DNA of 64,000 nucleotides from Pseudomonas proteolytica. GTDB taxonomy: Bacteria > Pseudomonadota > Gammaproteobacteria > Pseudomonadales > Pseudomonadaceae. The notes beneath the pieces are model-generated. The model was given only the letters and a program-made list of their open reading frames with translations, ran no database searches and was not told the origin of the DNA. Positions 1 through 9,718 of the stretch are shown here, one piece after another; the first letter of the stretch is position 1, and each line of letters opens with the position of its first letter. The stretch lies in contig NZ_VFEV01000003.1 of assembly GCF_007858275.1 (NCBI RefSeq), positions 1 to 64,000 on the forward strand, given 5' to 3'. Position numbers and translations under genes: made by a program.

Positions 1-117
1 TCCTTATCGGCGCTTAGGGTAGAAAGGGCGGGACGAGAAGTCTCCCACGGTCCGTACTGGCTAGAGTCGGAATCGGGCTTTTAGTCGCCGCCCACCCCTT
101 CAAGTCTAAACATACAA

Positions 118-200
118 GCGGGCTTGCTCGCGAATGCGGTGTGTCAGCCAGCAAGTTCGGTGACTGGCACGCCGCATTCGCGGGCAAGCCCGCTCCCACA
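118..200. repeat. REPIN (family 1), left arm truncated
   Basis: Two inverted REP arms: AGCGGGCTTGCTCGCGAATG on the left and the complementary CATTCGCGGGCAAGCCCGCT followed by CCCACA on the right. The left arm lacks the usual TGTGGG head, so the palindrome is asymmetric. It lies just downstream of the rpiA stop codon. Confidence 0.85.
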
Positions 201-216
201 GGGGTTCTGCGTGTAC

Positions 217-888
217 TTAGGCCTTGAGGGTTTTCACGCCTTCACTGGTCCCCAGCAGCAGCACATCCGCAGGGCGCGCGGCGAACAACCCGTTGGTGAC
301 CACGCCGACGATCGCATTGATCTGGGTCTCCAGCTCCACCGGGTTGGTGATCTGCATGTTGAACACATCGAGGATGATGTTGCCGTTGTCGGTCAGCACG
401 CCTTCGCGGTACACCGGGTCGCCGCCCAGTTTTACCAGCTCGCGGGCCACGTGGCTGCGGGCCATGGGGATCACTTCTACCGGCAGCGGGAAGTTGCCCA
501 GTACCGGCACCAGTTTGCTGGCGTCGGCGATGCAGATAAAGGTCTTGGCCACGGCCGCGACGATTTTCTCGCGGGTCAGGGCTGCGCCGCCGCCCTTGAT
601 CAGGTTCAGGTGCTCGTCGCTTTCATCGGCGCCGTCGATGTAGAACTCCAGGTCGCTCACGGTATTGAGCTCGTACACCGGAATGCCATGGCCCTTGAGG
701 CGCGCGGCGGTGGCTTCGGAACTGGCCACGGCGCCGTCGAACGCGCCCTTGTGCAGGGCCAGCGCGTCGATAAAGCAATTGGCGGTGGAGCCGGTGCCAA
801 CACCGACGATGCTTTTATCGTCGAGTTTAGGAAGGATTAAATCGACGGCGGCCTGGGCTACTGCCTGTTTGAGTTGATCCTGGGTCAT
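217..888 (-). CDS. rpiA: Ribose-5-phosphate isomerase A
   Basis: Interconverts ribose-5-phosphate and ribulose-5-phosphate in the cytoplasmic non-oxidative pentose phosphate pathway. The 223-residue product has the RpiA hallmarks: a [11 protein letters not shown] phosphate loop near the N-terminus, [12 protein letters not shown], the DGADE acidic motif and [11 protein letters not shown] with the catalytic-region lysine. The ATG at 888 (MTQDQLKQ) was chosen because the frame upstream of it runs through non-conserved promoter sequence towards ilvA, and 223 residues is the normal family size. It is transcribed divergently from ilvA, as in other Pseudomonas. Identification is secure. Confidence 0.97.
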   Translation of the reverse strand: MTQDQLKQAVAQAAVDLILPKLDDKSIVGVGTGSTANCFIDALALHKGAFDGAVASSEATAARLKGHGIPVYELNTVSDLEFYIDGADESDEHLNLIKGGGAALTREKIVAAVAKTFICIADASKLVPVLGNFPLPVEVIPMARSHVARELVKLGGDPVYREGVLTDNGNIILDVFNMQITNPVELETQINAIVGVVTNGLFAARPADVLLLGTSEGVKTLKA

Positions 889-1024
889 GCGGGCTCCGGA
901 ACGGGCGGGGAGTAAAGAGGGGCGCGAGTATAACCCAACAAAACCTCTGGATTCGTGTGGTCGTCCGGCCAAAAGGCGGGTTAGACTCCTCGGCCCTGCC
1001 CAACCCGCCCAGTGATGCTTTCCG

Positions 1025-2539
1025 ATGCTCGAACAGTACGTCAAAAAGATCCTCACCTCGCGCGTTTACGACGTTGCCGTGGAAACCCCGTTGCAGACCG
1101 CCCGCCAGCTCTCCGAGCGCCTGGGCAACAAGGTCTGGCTCAAGCGCGAAGACTTGCAGCCGGTGTTTTCCTTCAAGATTCGCGGTGCCTACAACAAGCT
1201 GACCCAACTGACCGCTGAAGAACGCGCGCGTGGCGTGGTCACCGCCTCGGCCGGTAACCATGCCCAGGGCCTGGCCCTGGCGGCCAAGGTGCTGGGGGTC
1301 AAGGCCACGATCGTGATGCCCAAGACCACCCCGGAAATCAAGGTTGAAGGCGTGCGTTCCCGTGGCGGCAAAGTGGTGCTGCATGGCGACTCCTTCCCGG
1401 AAGCGCTGGCGTATTCGCTGAAGTTGGTCGACGAAAAAGGCTACGTCTACATTCACCCCTACGATGATCCGCACACCATTGCCGGGCAGGGCACCGTGGC
1501 GATGGAGATTCTGCGCCAGCATCCGGGGCCGCTGGACGCGATTTTCGTCCCGGTCGGTGGCGGCGGCCTGATCGCCGGTATCGCCGCGTACGTGAAGTAC
1601 CTGCGCCCGGAGATCAAGATCATCGGCGTCGAGCCGGACGACTCCAACTGCCTGCAAGCCGCCATGGCCGCGGGCGAGCGCGTGGTACTGCCAGCTGTGG
1701 GGATCTTTGCCGATGGCGTAGCGGTGGCGCAGATCGGCCAGCACACCTTCGATATCTGCAAAGACTATGTCGATGAAGTCATCACCGTCAGCACCGATGA
1801 AATCTGCGCGGCAATCAAGGATATCTACGACGACACCCGCTCCATCACCGAGCCGGCAGGGGCCTTGGGCGTGGCCGGGATCAAGAAGTACGTGGAGACC
1901 CGTGGCGTCAGCGGCCAGACCTTTGTTGCCATTGATTCCGGGGCCAACGTCAACTTCGACCGCCTGCGCCATGTGGCCGAGCGCGCCGAGTTGGGCGAAG
2001 GCCGTGAAGCGATCATCGCCGTGACCATCCCCGAGCGCCCAGGCAGCTTCAAGGCCTTCTGCGAGGCCGTGGGCAAGCGCCAGATCACAGAATTCAACTA
2101 CCGCTACCACTCCGGCAGCGAGGCGCATATTTTTGTCGGGGTGCAGACCCACCCGGAAAACGACCCGCGCAGCGCACTGATTGCGAGCCTGACCGAGCAG
2201 GGTTTCCCGGTGCTGGACCTGACCGAGAACGAGCTGGCCAAGCTGCATATCCGCCATATGGTCGGTGGGCATGCGGCGCATGTCAGCAATGAAGTGGTGT
2301 TCCGTTTCGAATTCCCGGAACGTCCGGGAGCCTTGTTCAACTTTCTTAACAAATTGGGCGGTCGCTGGAACATCTCGATGTTCCACTATCGCAACCACGG
2401 CGCGGCTGACGGTCGGGTGGTCGCGGGGCTGCAAGTGCCAGCCAACGAGCGGCACCTGGTGCCGGCGGCGCTGGAAGCCATTGGCTACCCGTATTGGGAT
2501 GAAAGTGACAACCCGGCCTATCAACTGTTCCTCGGTTGA
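1025..2539 (+). CDS. ilvA: Biosynthetic threonine ammonia-lyase (threonine deaminase)
   Basis: PLP enzyme that deaminates threonine to 2-oxobutanoate, the first committed step of isoleucine synthesis. The 504 residues contain the PLP lysine in [11 protein letters not shown] (Lys51), the [11 protein letters not shown] loop and the glycine-rich [11 protein letters not shown] phosphate-binding loop. The C-terminal ~170 residues form two ACT-like segments (starting near [14 protein letters not shown] and [12 protein letters not shown]), which is the long, allosterically regulated biosynthetic form rather than the short catabolic TdcB. It is divergent from rpiA across a 136-bp gap that must hold both promoters. 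No leader peptide or attenuator is obvious. Confidence 0.97.
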   Translation: MLEQYVKKILTSRVYDVAVETPLQTARQLSERLGNKVWLKREDLQPVFSFKIRGAYNKLTQLTAEERARGVVTASAGNHAQGLALAAKVLGVKATIVMPKTTPEIKVEGVRSRGGKVVLHGDSFPEALAYSLKLVDEKGYVYIHPYDDPHTIAGQGTVAMEILRQHPGPLDAIFVPVGGGGLIAGIAAYVKYLRPEIKIIGVEPDDSNCLQAAMAAGERVVLPAVGIFADGVAVAQIGQHTFDICKDYVDEVITVSTDEICAAIKDIYDDTRSITEPAGALGVAGIKKYVETRGVSGQTFVAIDSGANVNFDRLRHVAERAELGEGREAIIAVTIPERPGSFKAFCEAVGKRQITEFNYRYHSGSEAHIFVGVQTHPENDPRSALIASLTEQGFPVLDLTENELAKLHIRHMVGGHAAHVSNEVVFRFEFPERPGALFNFLNKLGGRWNISMFHYRNHGAADGRVVAGLQVPANERHLVPAALEAIGYPYWDESDNPAYQLFLG

Positions 2540-2579
2540 GCGACTACGCTGATTGGGCGGCCTTTAAGGAATCGAGAGC

Positions 2580-2993
2580 ATGGAATATCTGACAACCCTC
2601 AAGACCATCCATATGGTGGCAACGGTGCTGCTATTGGCCAGCGGCCTGGCCCTGGCGGTGCTGAGCTGGCGCAAGCGCGCAGCCGGGCCGGCGATTACAT
2701 TGCAACGGCCATGGCTGTTTGTGTGGTTGTTGATGGGCGTAAGCCTGGTGAGCATGCCATTCACCGGCTGGTGGCTGGTGCACCTGATCGGCTGGCCATT
2801 GGGGCAGACATGGATCCTGGGCTCCAGCGTGATCTATAGCGTGGCGGCGCTGGCCTGGTTCTGGCTGGTGGTGCGCCTCAATCGCCTGCGCCTGGGGGGT
2901 ACGGGCAGCGCGAAATTCACCCTGGCCCTGGCGGTTGTCAGCCTGGTGGGGTTTGTGGCGATTGCCGGGTTGATGGGGGCTAAGCCTGTTTAA
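2580..2993 (+). CDS. DUF2269-type integral membrane protein
   Basis: A 137-residue hydrophobic protein with four predicted transmembrane helices (about residues 5-27, 45-68, 75-98 and 112-132) separated by short basic loops such as SWRKRAAG. It fits the DUF2269 family of small bacterial membrane proteins, which have no established function. It starts 40 bp after ilvA on the same strand, so read-through from ilvA is possible. I see no catalytic or metal-binding motif. The family call comes from the helix pattern and position. Confidence 0.8.
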   Translation: MEYLTTLKTIHMVATVLLLASGLALAVLSWRKRAAGPAITLQRPWLFVWLLMGVSLVSMPFTGWWLVHLIGWPLGQTWILGSSVIYSVAALAWFWLVVRLNRLRLGGTGSAKFTLALAVVSLVGFVAIAGLMGAKPV

Positions 2994-3012
2994 CACTTGA
3001 GACCGAGTTGGC

Positions 3013-3117
3013 CTCATTCGCGAGCAAGTCGAATCGTCGCACCGCCGCTCCCACACTCGACCGCATTCCAAAGGTGGAACTCGGTTGAGTGTGGGAGCGG
3101 GCTTGCTCGCGAAGGCG
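3013..3117. repeat. REP pair in outward orientation with long hairpin
   Basis: Two REP-family-1 arms meet with their CCCACA/TGTGGG ends facing each other. GCTCCCACACTCGACCG (3047-3063) pairs with CGGTTGAGTGTGGGAGC (3082-3098) with one mismatch around an 18-nt loop. The left arm is decayed. The hairpin lies between the convergent DUF2269 and HAD genes and may help terminate both. Confidence 0.8.
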
Positions 3118-3120
3118 TTG

Positions 3121-3777
3121 TCAGCTGCGCAGGCTGATTACCGGCCATCCACGCTTCTGGGCCTCTGCCCGCAAATTCGCATCCGGATCCACCGCCACCG
3201 GGTGAGTCACCTGCTCCAGTAACGGCAGGTCGTTCATCGAATCGCTGTAGAAATAGCTGTCCTCCAGGCTATACCCGGTCTCTTCCAGCCATCGATTCAA
3301 GCGCGTCACCTTGCCCTCGCGAAAGCACGGAACATCCGTGCTGCGCCCAGTGTAGCGGCCATCGGCCATCTCACACTCGGTGGCGATCAGGGTTTCAACC
3401 CCCAAACGTGCGGCAATCGGCGCGGTGACAAAGCGGTTGGTGGCGGTGATGATGACCAGCGTGTCACCGGCGGCGCGGTGCTTGGCCAGCAGTTCAGCCG
3501 CCTTGGGCAGCATCAGCGGTTCGATGCAGTCGCGCATGAAGTCGCGGTGCCATTCGTCGAGTTGGGCCATCTCGGTGTTGCCGAGGATTTCCAGGCTGAA
3601 GTTCAGGTACGCGGCGTTGTCCAGCTTGCCGGCCAGGTAATCCTGGTAGAACTCGTCGTTGCGGGTTTTGTAGGCAACGGCATCGAGGATGCCGCGCTCA
3701 CACAGGTAATCACCCCAGGCGTGGTCACTGTCGCCGCCCAAAAGCGTGTTGTCCAAGTCGAATAAAGCCAGGCGCAT
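3121..3777 (-). CDS. HAD-superfamily phosphatase, SerB/HisN-like (probable histidinol-phosphatase)
   Basis: A 218-residue HAD class IB hydrolase. Motif I is [11 protein letters not shown] at residues 5-15, the nucleophile and acid/base aspartates of a phosphomonoesterase. Motif II is the VIITATNRF threonine region, and motif III/IV is the [12 protein letters not shown] acidic loop. The helical cap between motifs I and II is of the phosphoserine-phosphatase type. The P. aeruginosa gene in the same position (PA0335) is, as I recall, a histidinol-phosphate phosphatase filling the gap in histidine synthesis, and I infer the same role here. It is divergent from rppH. The exact substrate cannot be read from sequence. 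Confidence 0.85.
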   Translation of the reverse strand: MRLALFDLDNTLLGGDSDHAWGDYLCERGILDAVAYKTRNDEFYQDYLAGKLDNAAYLNFSLEILGNTEMAQLDEWHRDFMRDCIEPLMLPKAAELLAKHRAAGDTLVIITATNRFVTAPIAARLGVETLIATECEMADGRYTGRSTDVPCFREGKVTRLNRWLEETGYSLEDSYFYSDSMNDLPLLEQVTHPVAVDPDANLRAEAQKRGWPVISLRS

Positions 3778-3860
3778 TGCGGTTACTCGCTGAAAAGTCT
3801 GTAAAAAGGCGTCCAGAATACGGTCTTTTCACAAGAGTGCACATAAGGTAAGCAGCCTCG

Positions 3861-3890
3861 TTGCCGCTGCAACAAGCTTTGTGGAACAAT
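3861..3890 (+). promoter_or_regulatory. Candidate sigma-70 promoter of rppH
   Basis: TTGCCG at 3861-3866 and AACAAT at 3885-3890 are separated by 18 bp, about 30 bp upstream of the GTG start of rppH. The -35 matches four to five of six consensus bases and the -10 four of six. No experimental support is available here. Confidence 0.35.
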
Positions 3891-3920
3891 GCGGCGACAT
3901 GCGTTTGCGAGGTTGTTGCC

Positions 3921-4400
3921 GTGATCGACCCCGATGGTTTCCGTCCAAATGTCGGGATTATTCTTACGAATGATGCCGGACAGGTGCTATGGGCTCGCCG
4001 TATCAACCAAGATGCCTGGCAGTTTCCCCAGGGCGGGATCAACCCCGACGAAACCCCTGAAGACGCCTTGTACCGCGAGTTGAACGAAGAAGTAGGCCTG
4101 GAACGCGAAGATGTGCAAATTCTCGCCTGTACCCGAGGCTGGTTGCGCTATCGTTTGCCGCAACGCCTGGTGCGTACCCACAGCCAACCACTGTGCATCG
4201 GCCAGAAGCAAAAGTGGTTTCTCCTGCGCCTGATCTCCAATGAGCAGCGGGTGCGGATGGATTTGACCGGTAAACCGGAGTTCGATGGCTGGCGCTGGGT
4301 CAGTTATTGGTATCCGTTGGGCCAGGTGGTGACATTCAAGCGCGAGGTTTATCGTCGCGCTCTCAAAGAGCTTGCCCCGCGCCTTTTAGCGCGCGACTGA
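3921..4400 (+). CDS. rppH: RNA pyrophosphohydrolase (Nudix)
   Basis: Removes pyrophosphate from 5'-triphosphorylated RNA, which starts RNase E-dependent decay. The 159-residue product begins at a GTG ([15 protein letters not shown]), which gives the usual RppH N-terminus; the frame is open further upstream but that part is not conserved. The Nudix box runs from Gly38 to Leu60, with PQGGINPDE followed by RELNEEVGL, and carries the metal-binding glutamates. It lies 22 bp upstream of ptsP on the same strand, a conserved rppH-ptsP pair in gamma-proteobacteria. Confidence 0.96.
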   Translation: MIDPDGFRPNVGIILTNDAGQVLWARRINQDAWQFPQGGINPDETPEDALYRELNEEVGLEREDVQILACTRGWLRYRLPQRLVRTHSQPLCIGQKQKWFLLRLISNEQRVRMDLTGKPEFDGWRWVSYWYPLGQVVTFKREVYRRALKELAPRLLARD

Positions 4401-4422
4401 CGACGGAGTTCGACCCCGAGCC

Positions 4423-6702
4423 ATGCTCAATACGCTGCGCAAGATCGTCCAGGAAGTTAACTCCGCCAAGGATCTCAAGGCGGCGTTGGGGATTATTGTG
4501 TTGCGCGTCAAGGAAGCCATGGGCAGCCAGGTCTGCTCGGTTTACCTGCTGGACCCCGAGACCAACCGTTTTGTGCTGATGGCCACGGAGGGCTTGAACA
4601 AGCGCTCCATCGGCAAGGTCAGCATGGCGCCCAATGAAGGTCTGGTGGGCCTGGTGGGGACGCGTGAAGAACCCCTGAACCTTGAGAACGCGGCCGATCA
4701 CCCGCGTTATCGCTACTTTGCCGAAACCGGCGAAGAACGCTACGCCTCCTTCCTCGGCGCCCCGATCATCCACCACCGCCGCGTTGTCGGCGTATTGGTC
4801 ATCCAACAGAAAGAACGCCGCCAGTTCGATGAAGGTGAAGAAGCCTTCCTCGTGACCATGAGCGCGCAGCTGGCCGGGGTTATCGCCCATGCCGAGGCCA
4901 CCGGCTCGATTCGCGGCCTGGGTCGCCAGGGCAAGGGCATCCAGGAGGCCAAGTTCGTTGGCGTGCCGGGTTCACCGGGCGCTGCGGTCGGTACTGCGGT
5001 GGTCATGCTGCCGCCGGCAGACCTGGATGTGGTGCCGGACAAGTCCATCGACGACATCGATGCGGAAATCAAACTGTTCAAGACCGCCCTGGAAGGGGTG
5101 CGCGCCGACATGCGCAACCTGTCGACCAAACTGGCCACCCAGTTGCGCCCCGAAGAACGGGCGCTGTTCGACGTGTACCAGATGATGCTCGACGACGCGT
5201 CCCTGGGCAACGAAGTCAAGACCGTGATCAAGACCGGCCAATGGGCCCAGGGCGCGCTGCGCCAGGTGGTCACCGATCACGTCAACCGCTTCGAGCTGAT
5301 GGACGACGCCTACCTGCGCGAGCGCGCCTCGGATGTGCGCGACCTGGGCCGGCGCCTGCTGGCCTACCTGCAGGAAGACCGCACCACCAACCTGGTGTAC
5401 CCCGACAACACCATCCTGATCAGTGAAGAACTGACCGCCACCATGCTCGGCGAAGTGCCGGAAGGCAAACTGGTGGGCCTGGTCTCGGTATTGGGTTCGG
5501 GCAACTCCCACGTGGCGATCCTGGCCCGGGCCATGGGTATCCCGACGGTAATGGGCCTGGTGGACCTGCCGTATTCCAAGGTCGACGGCATCTCGATGAT
5601 CGTCGACGGGCATCGGGGCGAGGTTTTCACCAACCCCAGCGAGTTGCTGCGCAAGCAGTACGCCGAAGTCGTAGAGGAGGAGCGCCAGCTGTCCCAGGGT
5701 CTCGATGCCCTGCGCGAACTGCCCTGCGTGACCCTCGACGGCCACCGTGTACCGCTGCTGGTCAACACTGGCCTGCTGGCGGACGTGGCGCGTGCTCAAC
5801 AACGTGGCGCTGAAGGGGTGGGCCTGTACCGCACCGAAGTGCCGTTCATGATCAACCAACGTTTCCCGAGCGAGAAGGAGCAGCTGGCGATCTATCGCGA
5901 GCAACTGTCCGCCTTCCATCCGTTACCGGTGACGATGCGCAGCCTGGACATCGGCGGCGACAAGTCACTGTCTTATTTCCCCATCAAGGAAGACAACCCC
6001 TTCCTTGGCTGGCGCGGCATCCGCGTTACCCTCGACCACCCCGAAATATTCCTCGTCCAGACCCGCGCCATGCTCAAGGCCAGCGAAGGCCTGAACAACC
6101 TGCGTATCCTCCTGCCGATGATCTCCGGCACCCACGAACTGGAAGAGGCCCTGCACCTGATCCACCGGGCCTGGGGCGAAGTGCGCGACGAGGGCGCCGA
6201 TGTGCCGATGCCTCCGATTGGCGTAATGATCGAAATTCCGGCAGCCGTGTACCAGGCCAAGGAACTGGCGCGGCAGGTGGACTTCCTGTCGGTGGGCTCC
6301 AACGACCTGACCCAGTACCTGCTGGCCGTGGACCGTAACAACCCACGGGTGGCCGACCTCTACGACTACCTGCACCCGGCAGTGCTGCAAGCCCTGCAAC
6401 ACGTGGTGCGCGACGCCCATGCTGAAGGCAAGCCGGTGAGTATCTGTGGGGAAATGGCCGGTGATCCGGCAGCGGCGGTGCTGTTGATGGCCATGGGCTT
6501 TGACAGCCTGTCGATGAACGCCACCAACCTGCCGAAGGTCAAGTGGATGCTGCGCCAGATCAACCTGAGCAAGGCCAAGGAGCTGTTGGCGGAGTTGATG
6601 ACCATCGACAACCCGCAAGTTATCCACAGCTCGCTGCAGTTGGCCCTGAAAAGCCTGGGGTTGGCGCGGATGATCAATCCGACGGCGACGAAAACCCTGT
6701 AG
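4423..6702 (+). CDS. ptsP: Phosphoenolpyruvate-protein phosphotransferase PtsP (EI-Ntr)
   Basis: First enzyme of the nitrogen PTS: it autophosphorylates from PEP and passes the phosphate to NPr and then EIIA-Ntr. The 759 residues comprise an N-terminal GAF domain (about 1-165), the EI N-terminal and phosphohistidine domains, with the active histidine in GSGNSHVAILAR (His363), and a C-terminal PEP-binding TIM barrel with LYRTEVPFM, LDIGGDK, GSNDLTQY and the CGEMAGDP cysteine loop. It follows rppH closely. The TAG stop (6700-6702) is the first part of the left REP arm CTGTAGGAGC, so the repeat supplies the termination codon. Confidence 0.97.
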   Translation: MLNTLRKIVQEVNSAKDLKAALGIIVLRVKEAMGSQVCSVYLLDPETNRFVLMATEGLNKRSIGKVSMAPNEGLVGLVGTREEPLNLENAADHPRYRYFAETGEERYASFLGAPIIHHRRVVGVLVIQQKERRQFDEGEEAFLVTMSAQLAGVIAHAEATGSIRGLGRQGKGIQEAKFVGVPGSPGAAVGTAVVMLPPADLDVVPDKSIDDIDAEIKLFKTALEGVRADMRNLSTKLATQLRPEERALFDVYQMMLDDASLGNEVKTVIKTGQWAQGALRQVVTDHVNRFELMDDAYLRERASDVRDLGRRLLAYLQEDRTTNLVYPDNTILISEELTATMLGEVPEGKLVGLVSVLGSGNSHVAILARAMGIPTVMGLVDLPYSKVDGISMIVDGHRGEVFTNPSELLRKQYAEVVEEERQLSQGLDALRELPCVTLDGHRVPLLVNTGLLADVARAQQRGAEGVGLYRTEVPFMINQRFPSEKEQLAIYREQLSAFHPLPVTMRSLDIGGDKSLSYFPIKEDNPFLGWRGIRVTLDHPEIFLVQTRAMLKASEGLNNLRILLPMISGTHELEEALHLIHRAWGEVRDEGADVPMPPIGVMIEIPAAVYQAKELARQVDFLSVGSNDLTQYLLAVDRNNPRVADLYDYLHPAVLQALQHVVRDAHAEGKPVSICGEMAGDPAAAVLLMAMGFDSLSMNATNLPKVKWMLRQINLSKAKELLAELMTIDNPQVIHSSLQLALKSLGLARMINPTATKTL

Positions 6703-6799
6703 GAGCGAGCTTGCTCGCGAAAAACGTCAACGATGACGCGTACCCGCTGATTAAACGTGTCGCGCTCAGGTTTTTCGCGAGCAAGCTCGCTCCTACAGG
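6697..6799. repeat. REPIN (family 2) supplying stop codons of both flanking genes
   Basis: A full REPIN: CTGTAGGAGCGAGCTTGCTC at the left and its complement GAGCAAGCTCGCTCCTACAG at the right, with a ~55-bp spacer. The left arm contains the TAG stop of ptsP. The right arm contains CTA at 6793-6795, which is the TAG stop of the convergent NRDE-family gene. Confidence 0.92.
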
Positions 6800-7539
6800 T
6801 TGATGTCTACCTCGCCGAGTCGCCCACCATGGGGCCCGAAGCTACGTTCCACCATCCGCCGCGTCCCATCGGCATGCACAATCAGTGCGGTACTCGCCCG
6901 TGTTCCATAACTGGGGCTGGCGATAAACACACTCGACAACAAACTCTCGGTGGCGAGCCCGACCCCGGTATCCGGCAGCTCGGCAAACGGTGCGGTCTGC
7001 GGGTCGCTCAAAATCCCCAGCAGGGCTTCAGGATGGGGATCGTCCAGCACTTCGGCCAGCGCGGCCTTGGCCTTGAGCAGTTTGGGCCACGGCGTGTCCA
7101 GCCCGGCATTGGATAACCCATAGATCCCGTTCATCAGTTGCGTGGGCGTCGACTCATTGGCGTTGTAATGCCATAACTCATCCCGCGTGCCGATTAACAG
7201 GTTGAACCCGGCATATTCAATCGATCTGCCGTTAACATCGGCTAAATAGTCATCAACCGGTAGGGAACCATTGAGAAAGCGCGCCACCAGCTCGCCCCGG
7301 GACTTGCGCGCCGGTGGCTGGTGCGGGTCGCGGATATTGGTCAGCGCGGCAAACCGCCCATCGGCACCGATCCCCAGCCAGGTGCCACCCGCTTCCTGGT
7401 CGCGGCCGGCATAAACCTGCGGTGCATCCGGCCACTGGGCCAGGGGCAGGCTGGGCCGGGCGTAGAATTCGTCACGGTTGGCCGCGACGATCAGCGGCTG
7501 GGCGTGGCCCGGCCGCCAGGCGAAAACAATCAGGCACAT
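6793..7539 (-). CDS. NRDE-family protein (TANGO2-like, Ntn-hydrolase fold)
   Basis: A 248-residue protein starting MCLIVFAWRPG with the AANRDEFY signature that names the NRDE family; Cys2 is in the position of the N-terminal nucleophile of Ntn-type hydrolases. The human homologue is TANGO2, and bacterial members have been linked to haem handling, but the biochemical role is unsettled. The ATG at 7539 is used because Cys2 and the LIVFAW strand are the conserved N-terminus. The gene converges on ptsP, and its last codon and stop lie inside the REPIN arm. Confidence 0.88.
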   Translation of the reverse strand: MCLIVFAWRPGHAQPLIVAANRDEFYARPSLPLAQWPDAPQVYAGRDQEAGGTWLGIGADGRFAALTNIRDPHQPPARKSRGELVARFLNGSLPVDDYLADVNGRSIEYAGFNLLIGTRDELWHYNANESTPTQLMNGIYGLSNAGLDTPWPKLLKAKAALAEVLDDPHPEALLGILSDPQTAPFAELPDTGVGLATESLLSSVFIASPSYGTRASTALIVHADGTRRMVERSFGPHGGRLGEVDINL

Positions 7540-7752
7540 AAGGCGATCCTTTTGTGTTTTGTTCACTCTACCCATAGAACCGCCGGCTATCCATCGTATC
7601 GAAGTTGGGCCAGATGCCTCCCATCCGTTAACATGCCAGGCTGCTTGGCGTGGGGGCGAACTTCTTCATTTGATCGAACTGCTGTAACGCAGGCTTAATC
7701 GCCCACCGGCATGGTCCGTGCGCAATAACGAATGATTTAACGAGGAGTCGCA

Positions 7753-8565
7753 ATGCTGCCTTACCCGCAGATCGACCCGGTGGCCCTGGCCATCGGTCCG
7801 CTGAAAATCCACTGGTACGGGTTGATGTACCTGATCGGCATCGGCGGTGCCTGGCTGCTGGCTTCTCGGCGCCTGAACCGCTTCGACCCGACCTGGACCA
7901 AGGAGAAGCTCTCCGACATGGTGTTCTGGATGTCGATGGGGGTGATCGTCGGTGGTCGCCTGGGCTATGTGCTGTTCTACGACTTGAGCGCGTACCTGGC
8001 CAACCCGACCCTGATCTTCGAGGTGTGGAAGGGCGGTATGGCGTTCCACGGCGGCTTTATCGGCGTGATGCTCGCGGCCTGGTGGTTTGGCCGGCGCAAC
8101 GGCAAGTCATTCTTCCAGTTGATGGACTTCGTCGCGCCGATGGTGCCGATTGGCCTGGGTGCCGGGCGGATCGGTAACTTTATCAACGCCGAATTGTGGG
8201 GCAAGCCGACCGACGTGCCGTGGGCCATGGTGTTCCCGCCGTTCAGCGACCCGGCGCAACTGCCGCGCCACCCATCGCAGCTGTACCAGTTCGCCCTGGA
8301 AGGCGTGGCGCTGTTCCTGATCCTCTATATCTTCTCGCGCAAGCCGCGCCCGACCATGGCGGTTTCCGGGATGTTCGCCCTGTTCTACGGGATCTTCCGC
8401 TTTATCGTCGAGTTCGTGCGGGTGCCGGATGCGCAACTGGGCTACCTGGCGTTCGGCTGGCTGACCATGGGCCAGGTGCTGAGCATCCCAATGATCCTCG
8501 CAGGCCTGGGCATGCTCTGGTGGGCTTACAATCGCCCGCAGGCGATCAAGAGCACCGCGCTATAA
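7753..8565 (+). CDS. lgt: Prolipoprotein diacylglyceryl transferase
   Basis: Inner-membrane enzyme that moves diacylglycerol from phosphatidylglycerol to the lipobox cysteine of prolipoproteins. The 270-residue protein has about seven transmembrane helices, the [10 protein letters not shown] segment and the Lgt signature [17 protein letters not shown] with its conserved Arg, Asn and Glu. A good Shine-Dalgarno (ACGAGGAG) precedes the ATG. It lies 51 bp upstream of thyA, a conserved lgt-thyA pair, so the two are probably co-transcribed. Confidence 0.97.
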   Translation: MLPYPQIDPVALAIGPLKIHWYGLMYLIGIGGAWLLASRRLNRFDPTWTKEKLSDMVFWMSMGVIVGGRLGYVLFYDLSAYLANPTLIFEVWKGGMAFHGGFIGVMLAAWWFGRRNGKSFFQLMDFVAPMVPIGLGAGRIGNFINAELWGKPTDVPWAMVFPPFSDPAQLPRHPSQLYQFALEGVALFLILYIFSRKPRPTMAVSGMFALFYGIFRFIVEFVRVPDAQLGYLAFGWLTMGQVLSIPMILAGLGMLWWAYNRPQAIKSTAL

Positions 8566-8575
8566 ATTCGAACGT

Positions 8576-8593
8576 CGAGGCCTATGGGCCTCG
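8576..8593 (+). other. Intercistronic hairpin between lgt and thyA
   Basis: A perfect 7-bp stem, CGAGGCC and GGCCTCG, closes a 4-nt loop. It ends 23 bp before the thyA ATG and has no following T-run, so it is not a standard terminator. It may protect the 3' end of lgt mRNA or modulate thyA translation. Confidence 0.5.
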
Positions 8594-8616
8594 GCTTCAC
8601 CGATACAGGTAATGTC

Positions 8617-9588
8617 ATGAAGCAATATCTCGAGCTGGTTTCCCACGTCATCAACAACGGCACCAAGCAGGCCAACCGCACGGGCGTGAACACCATCAGC
8701 TTCCCTGGTGCGATGTTGCGCTTTGACCTGCAGGAAGGTTTCCCGGCCATCACCACCCGCAAAATGGCCTTCAAGTCGGCGATTGGCGAGATGTGCGGCT
8801 TTTTGCGCGGGGTGAACAACGCCGCCGAATTCCGCGCCCTGGGCTGCAAGGTCTGGGACCAGAACGCTAACGAAAACGCGCAGTGGCTGGCCAACCCGTT
8901 CCGCCAGGGCGAGGACGACCTGGGCGAGATCTACGGCGTGCAATGGCGCAAGTGGCCGGCGTACAAGCAGATCCCGTTGAGCAACCATGCCGCTATCGAG
9001 CAGACCCTGGCCCAGGGCTATCGCCAGATCGCCGAAGGCGAGGAAGATGGCCAGGCCTACGTGGTGCTGTACAAGGCCATCGACCAGATCCGCCAGTGTG
9101 TCGACACCATCATCAAGGACCCGGGCAGCCGGCGCATCCTGTTCCACGGCTGGAACTGCGCCCAGCTCGATGAAATGGCCTTGCCGCCGTGCCACCTGCT
9201 GTACCAGTTCCACCCGAATGTCGAGACCAAGGAGATTTCCCTGACCCTCTACATCCGCTCCAACGACCTGGGCCTGGGCACGCCGTTCAACCTCACCGAA
9301 GGCGCCGCGCTGCTGAGCCTGATCGGCCGCCTGACTGGCTACACGCCGCGCTGGTTCACCTATTTCATCGGTGATGCGCACGTCTACGAAAACCACCTGG
9401 ACATGCTCAACGAACAGCTCAAGCGCGAGCCATTCGCCGCGCCGAAGCTGGTGATCAGCGAGCGTGTGCCGGAGTTTGCCAAGACTGGGGTGTACCAGCC
9501 GCAGTGGCTGGAATTGATCGAGCCGGGCGACTTTTCGCTCGAAGGCTATGAGCACCATGCGCCGATGACCGCGCCGATGGCGGTCTGA
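8617..9588 (+). CDS. thyA: Thymidylate synthase
   Basis: Makes dTMP from dUMP with 5,10-methylene-tetrahydrofolate, coupling to FolA encoded 12.5 kb downstream. The start is the ATG of MKQYLELV; an earlier in-frame ATG at 8584 lies within the intercistronic hairpin and adds non-conserved residues. The catalytic cysteine is Cys192 in [11 protein letters not shown], and the folate/dUMP residues [15 protein letters not shown] and [10 protein letters not shown] are present. At 323 residues it is longer than the 264-residue E. coli enzyme, with an internal insertion around [15 protein letters not shown], as in some other pseudomonads. Confidence 0.96.
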   Translation: MKQYLELVSHVINNGTKQANRTGVNTISFPGAMLRFDLQEGFPAITTRKMAFKSAIGEMCGFLRGVNNAAEFRALGCKVWDQNANENAQWLANPFRQGEDDLGEIYGVQWRKWPAYKQIPLSNHAAIEQTLAQGYRQIAEGEEDGQAYVVLYKAIDQIRQCVDTIIKDPGSRRILFHGWNCAQLDEMALPPCHLLYQFHPNVETKEISLTLYIRSNDLGLGTPFNLTEGAALLSLIGRLTGYTPRWFTYFIGDAHVYENHLDMLNEQLKREPFAAPKLVISERVPEFAKTGVYQPQWLELIEPGDFSLEGYEHHAPMTAPMAV

Positions 9589-9606
9589 TCTCAACGCGGT
9601 CAAAAA

Positions 9607-9699
9607 ATGTGGGAGCGGGCTTGCCCGCGATAGCGGTGTATCAGTCGACATCTTAATTGACTGGTCCACCGCTATCGCGGGCAAGCCCGCTCCCACATT
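9607..9699. repeat. REPIN (family 1)
   Basis: A near-perfect pair: GTGGGAGCGGGCTTGCCCGC at the left and GCGGGCAAGCCCGCTCCCAC at the right. The symmetry continues inward through GATAGCGGTG/CACCGCTATC. It sits between the convergent thyA and cadR genes. Confidence 0.93.
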
Positions 9700-9718
9700 T
9701 GGTTGGCGTTCACATTAG

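Noticed and set aside
1..84. Open plus-strand frame from the window edge to TAG at 82-84
   Set aside because: It could be the 3' end of a gene, but the 27 residues match nothing I recognise and are too few to support a call.
14..199. Small open frames starting MGAGLPA, also seen at 9696, 13431 and 30513 ends
   Set aside because: This peptide start is the translation of the REP arm (TGGGAGCGGGCTTGCC), not a protein family.
827..2524. 565-codon open frame opposite ilvA
   Set aside because: It is the antisense shadow of ilvA, with composition typical of complementary high-GC codons.
3861..3920. Longer rppH start in frame upstream of the GTG
   Set aside because: The 20 extra residues are not RppH-like and would overlap the likely promoter. 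[10 protein letters not shown] is the family N-terminus.
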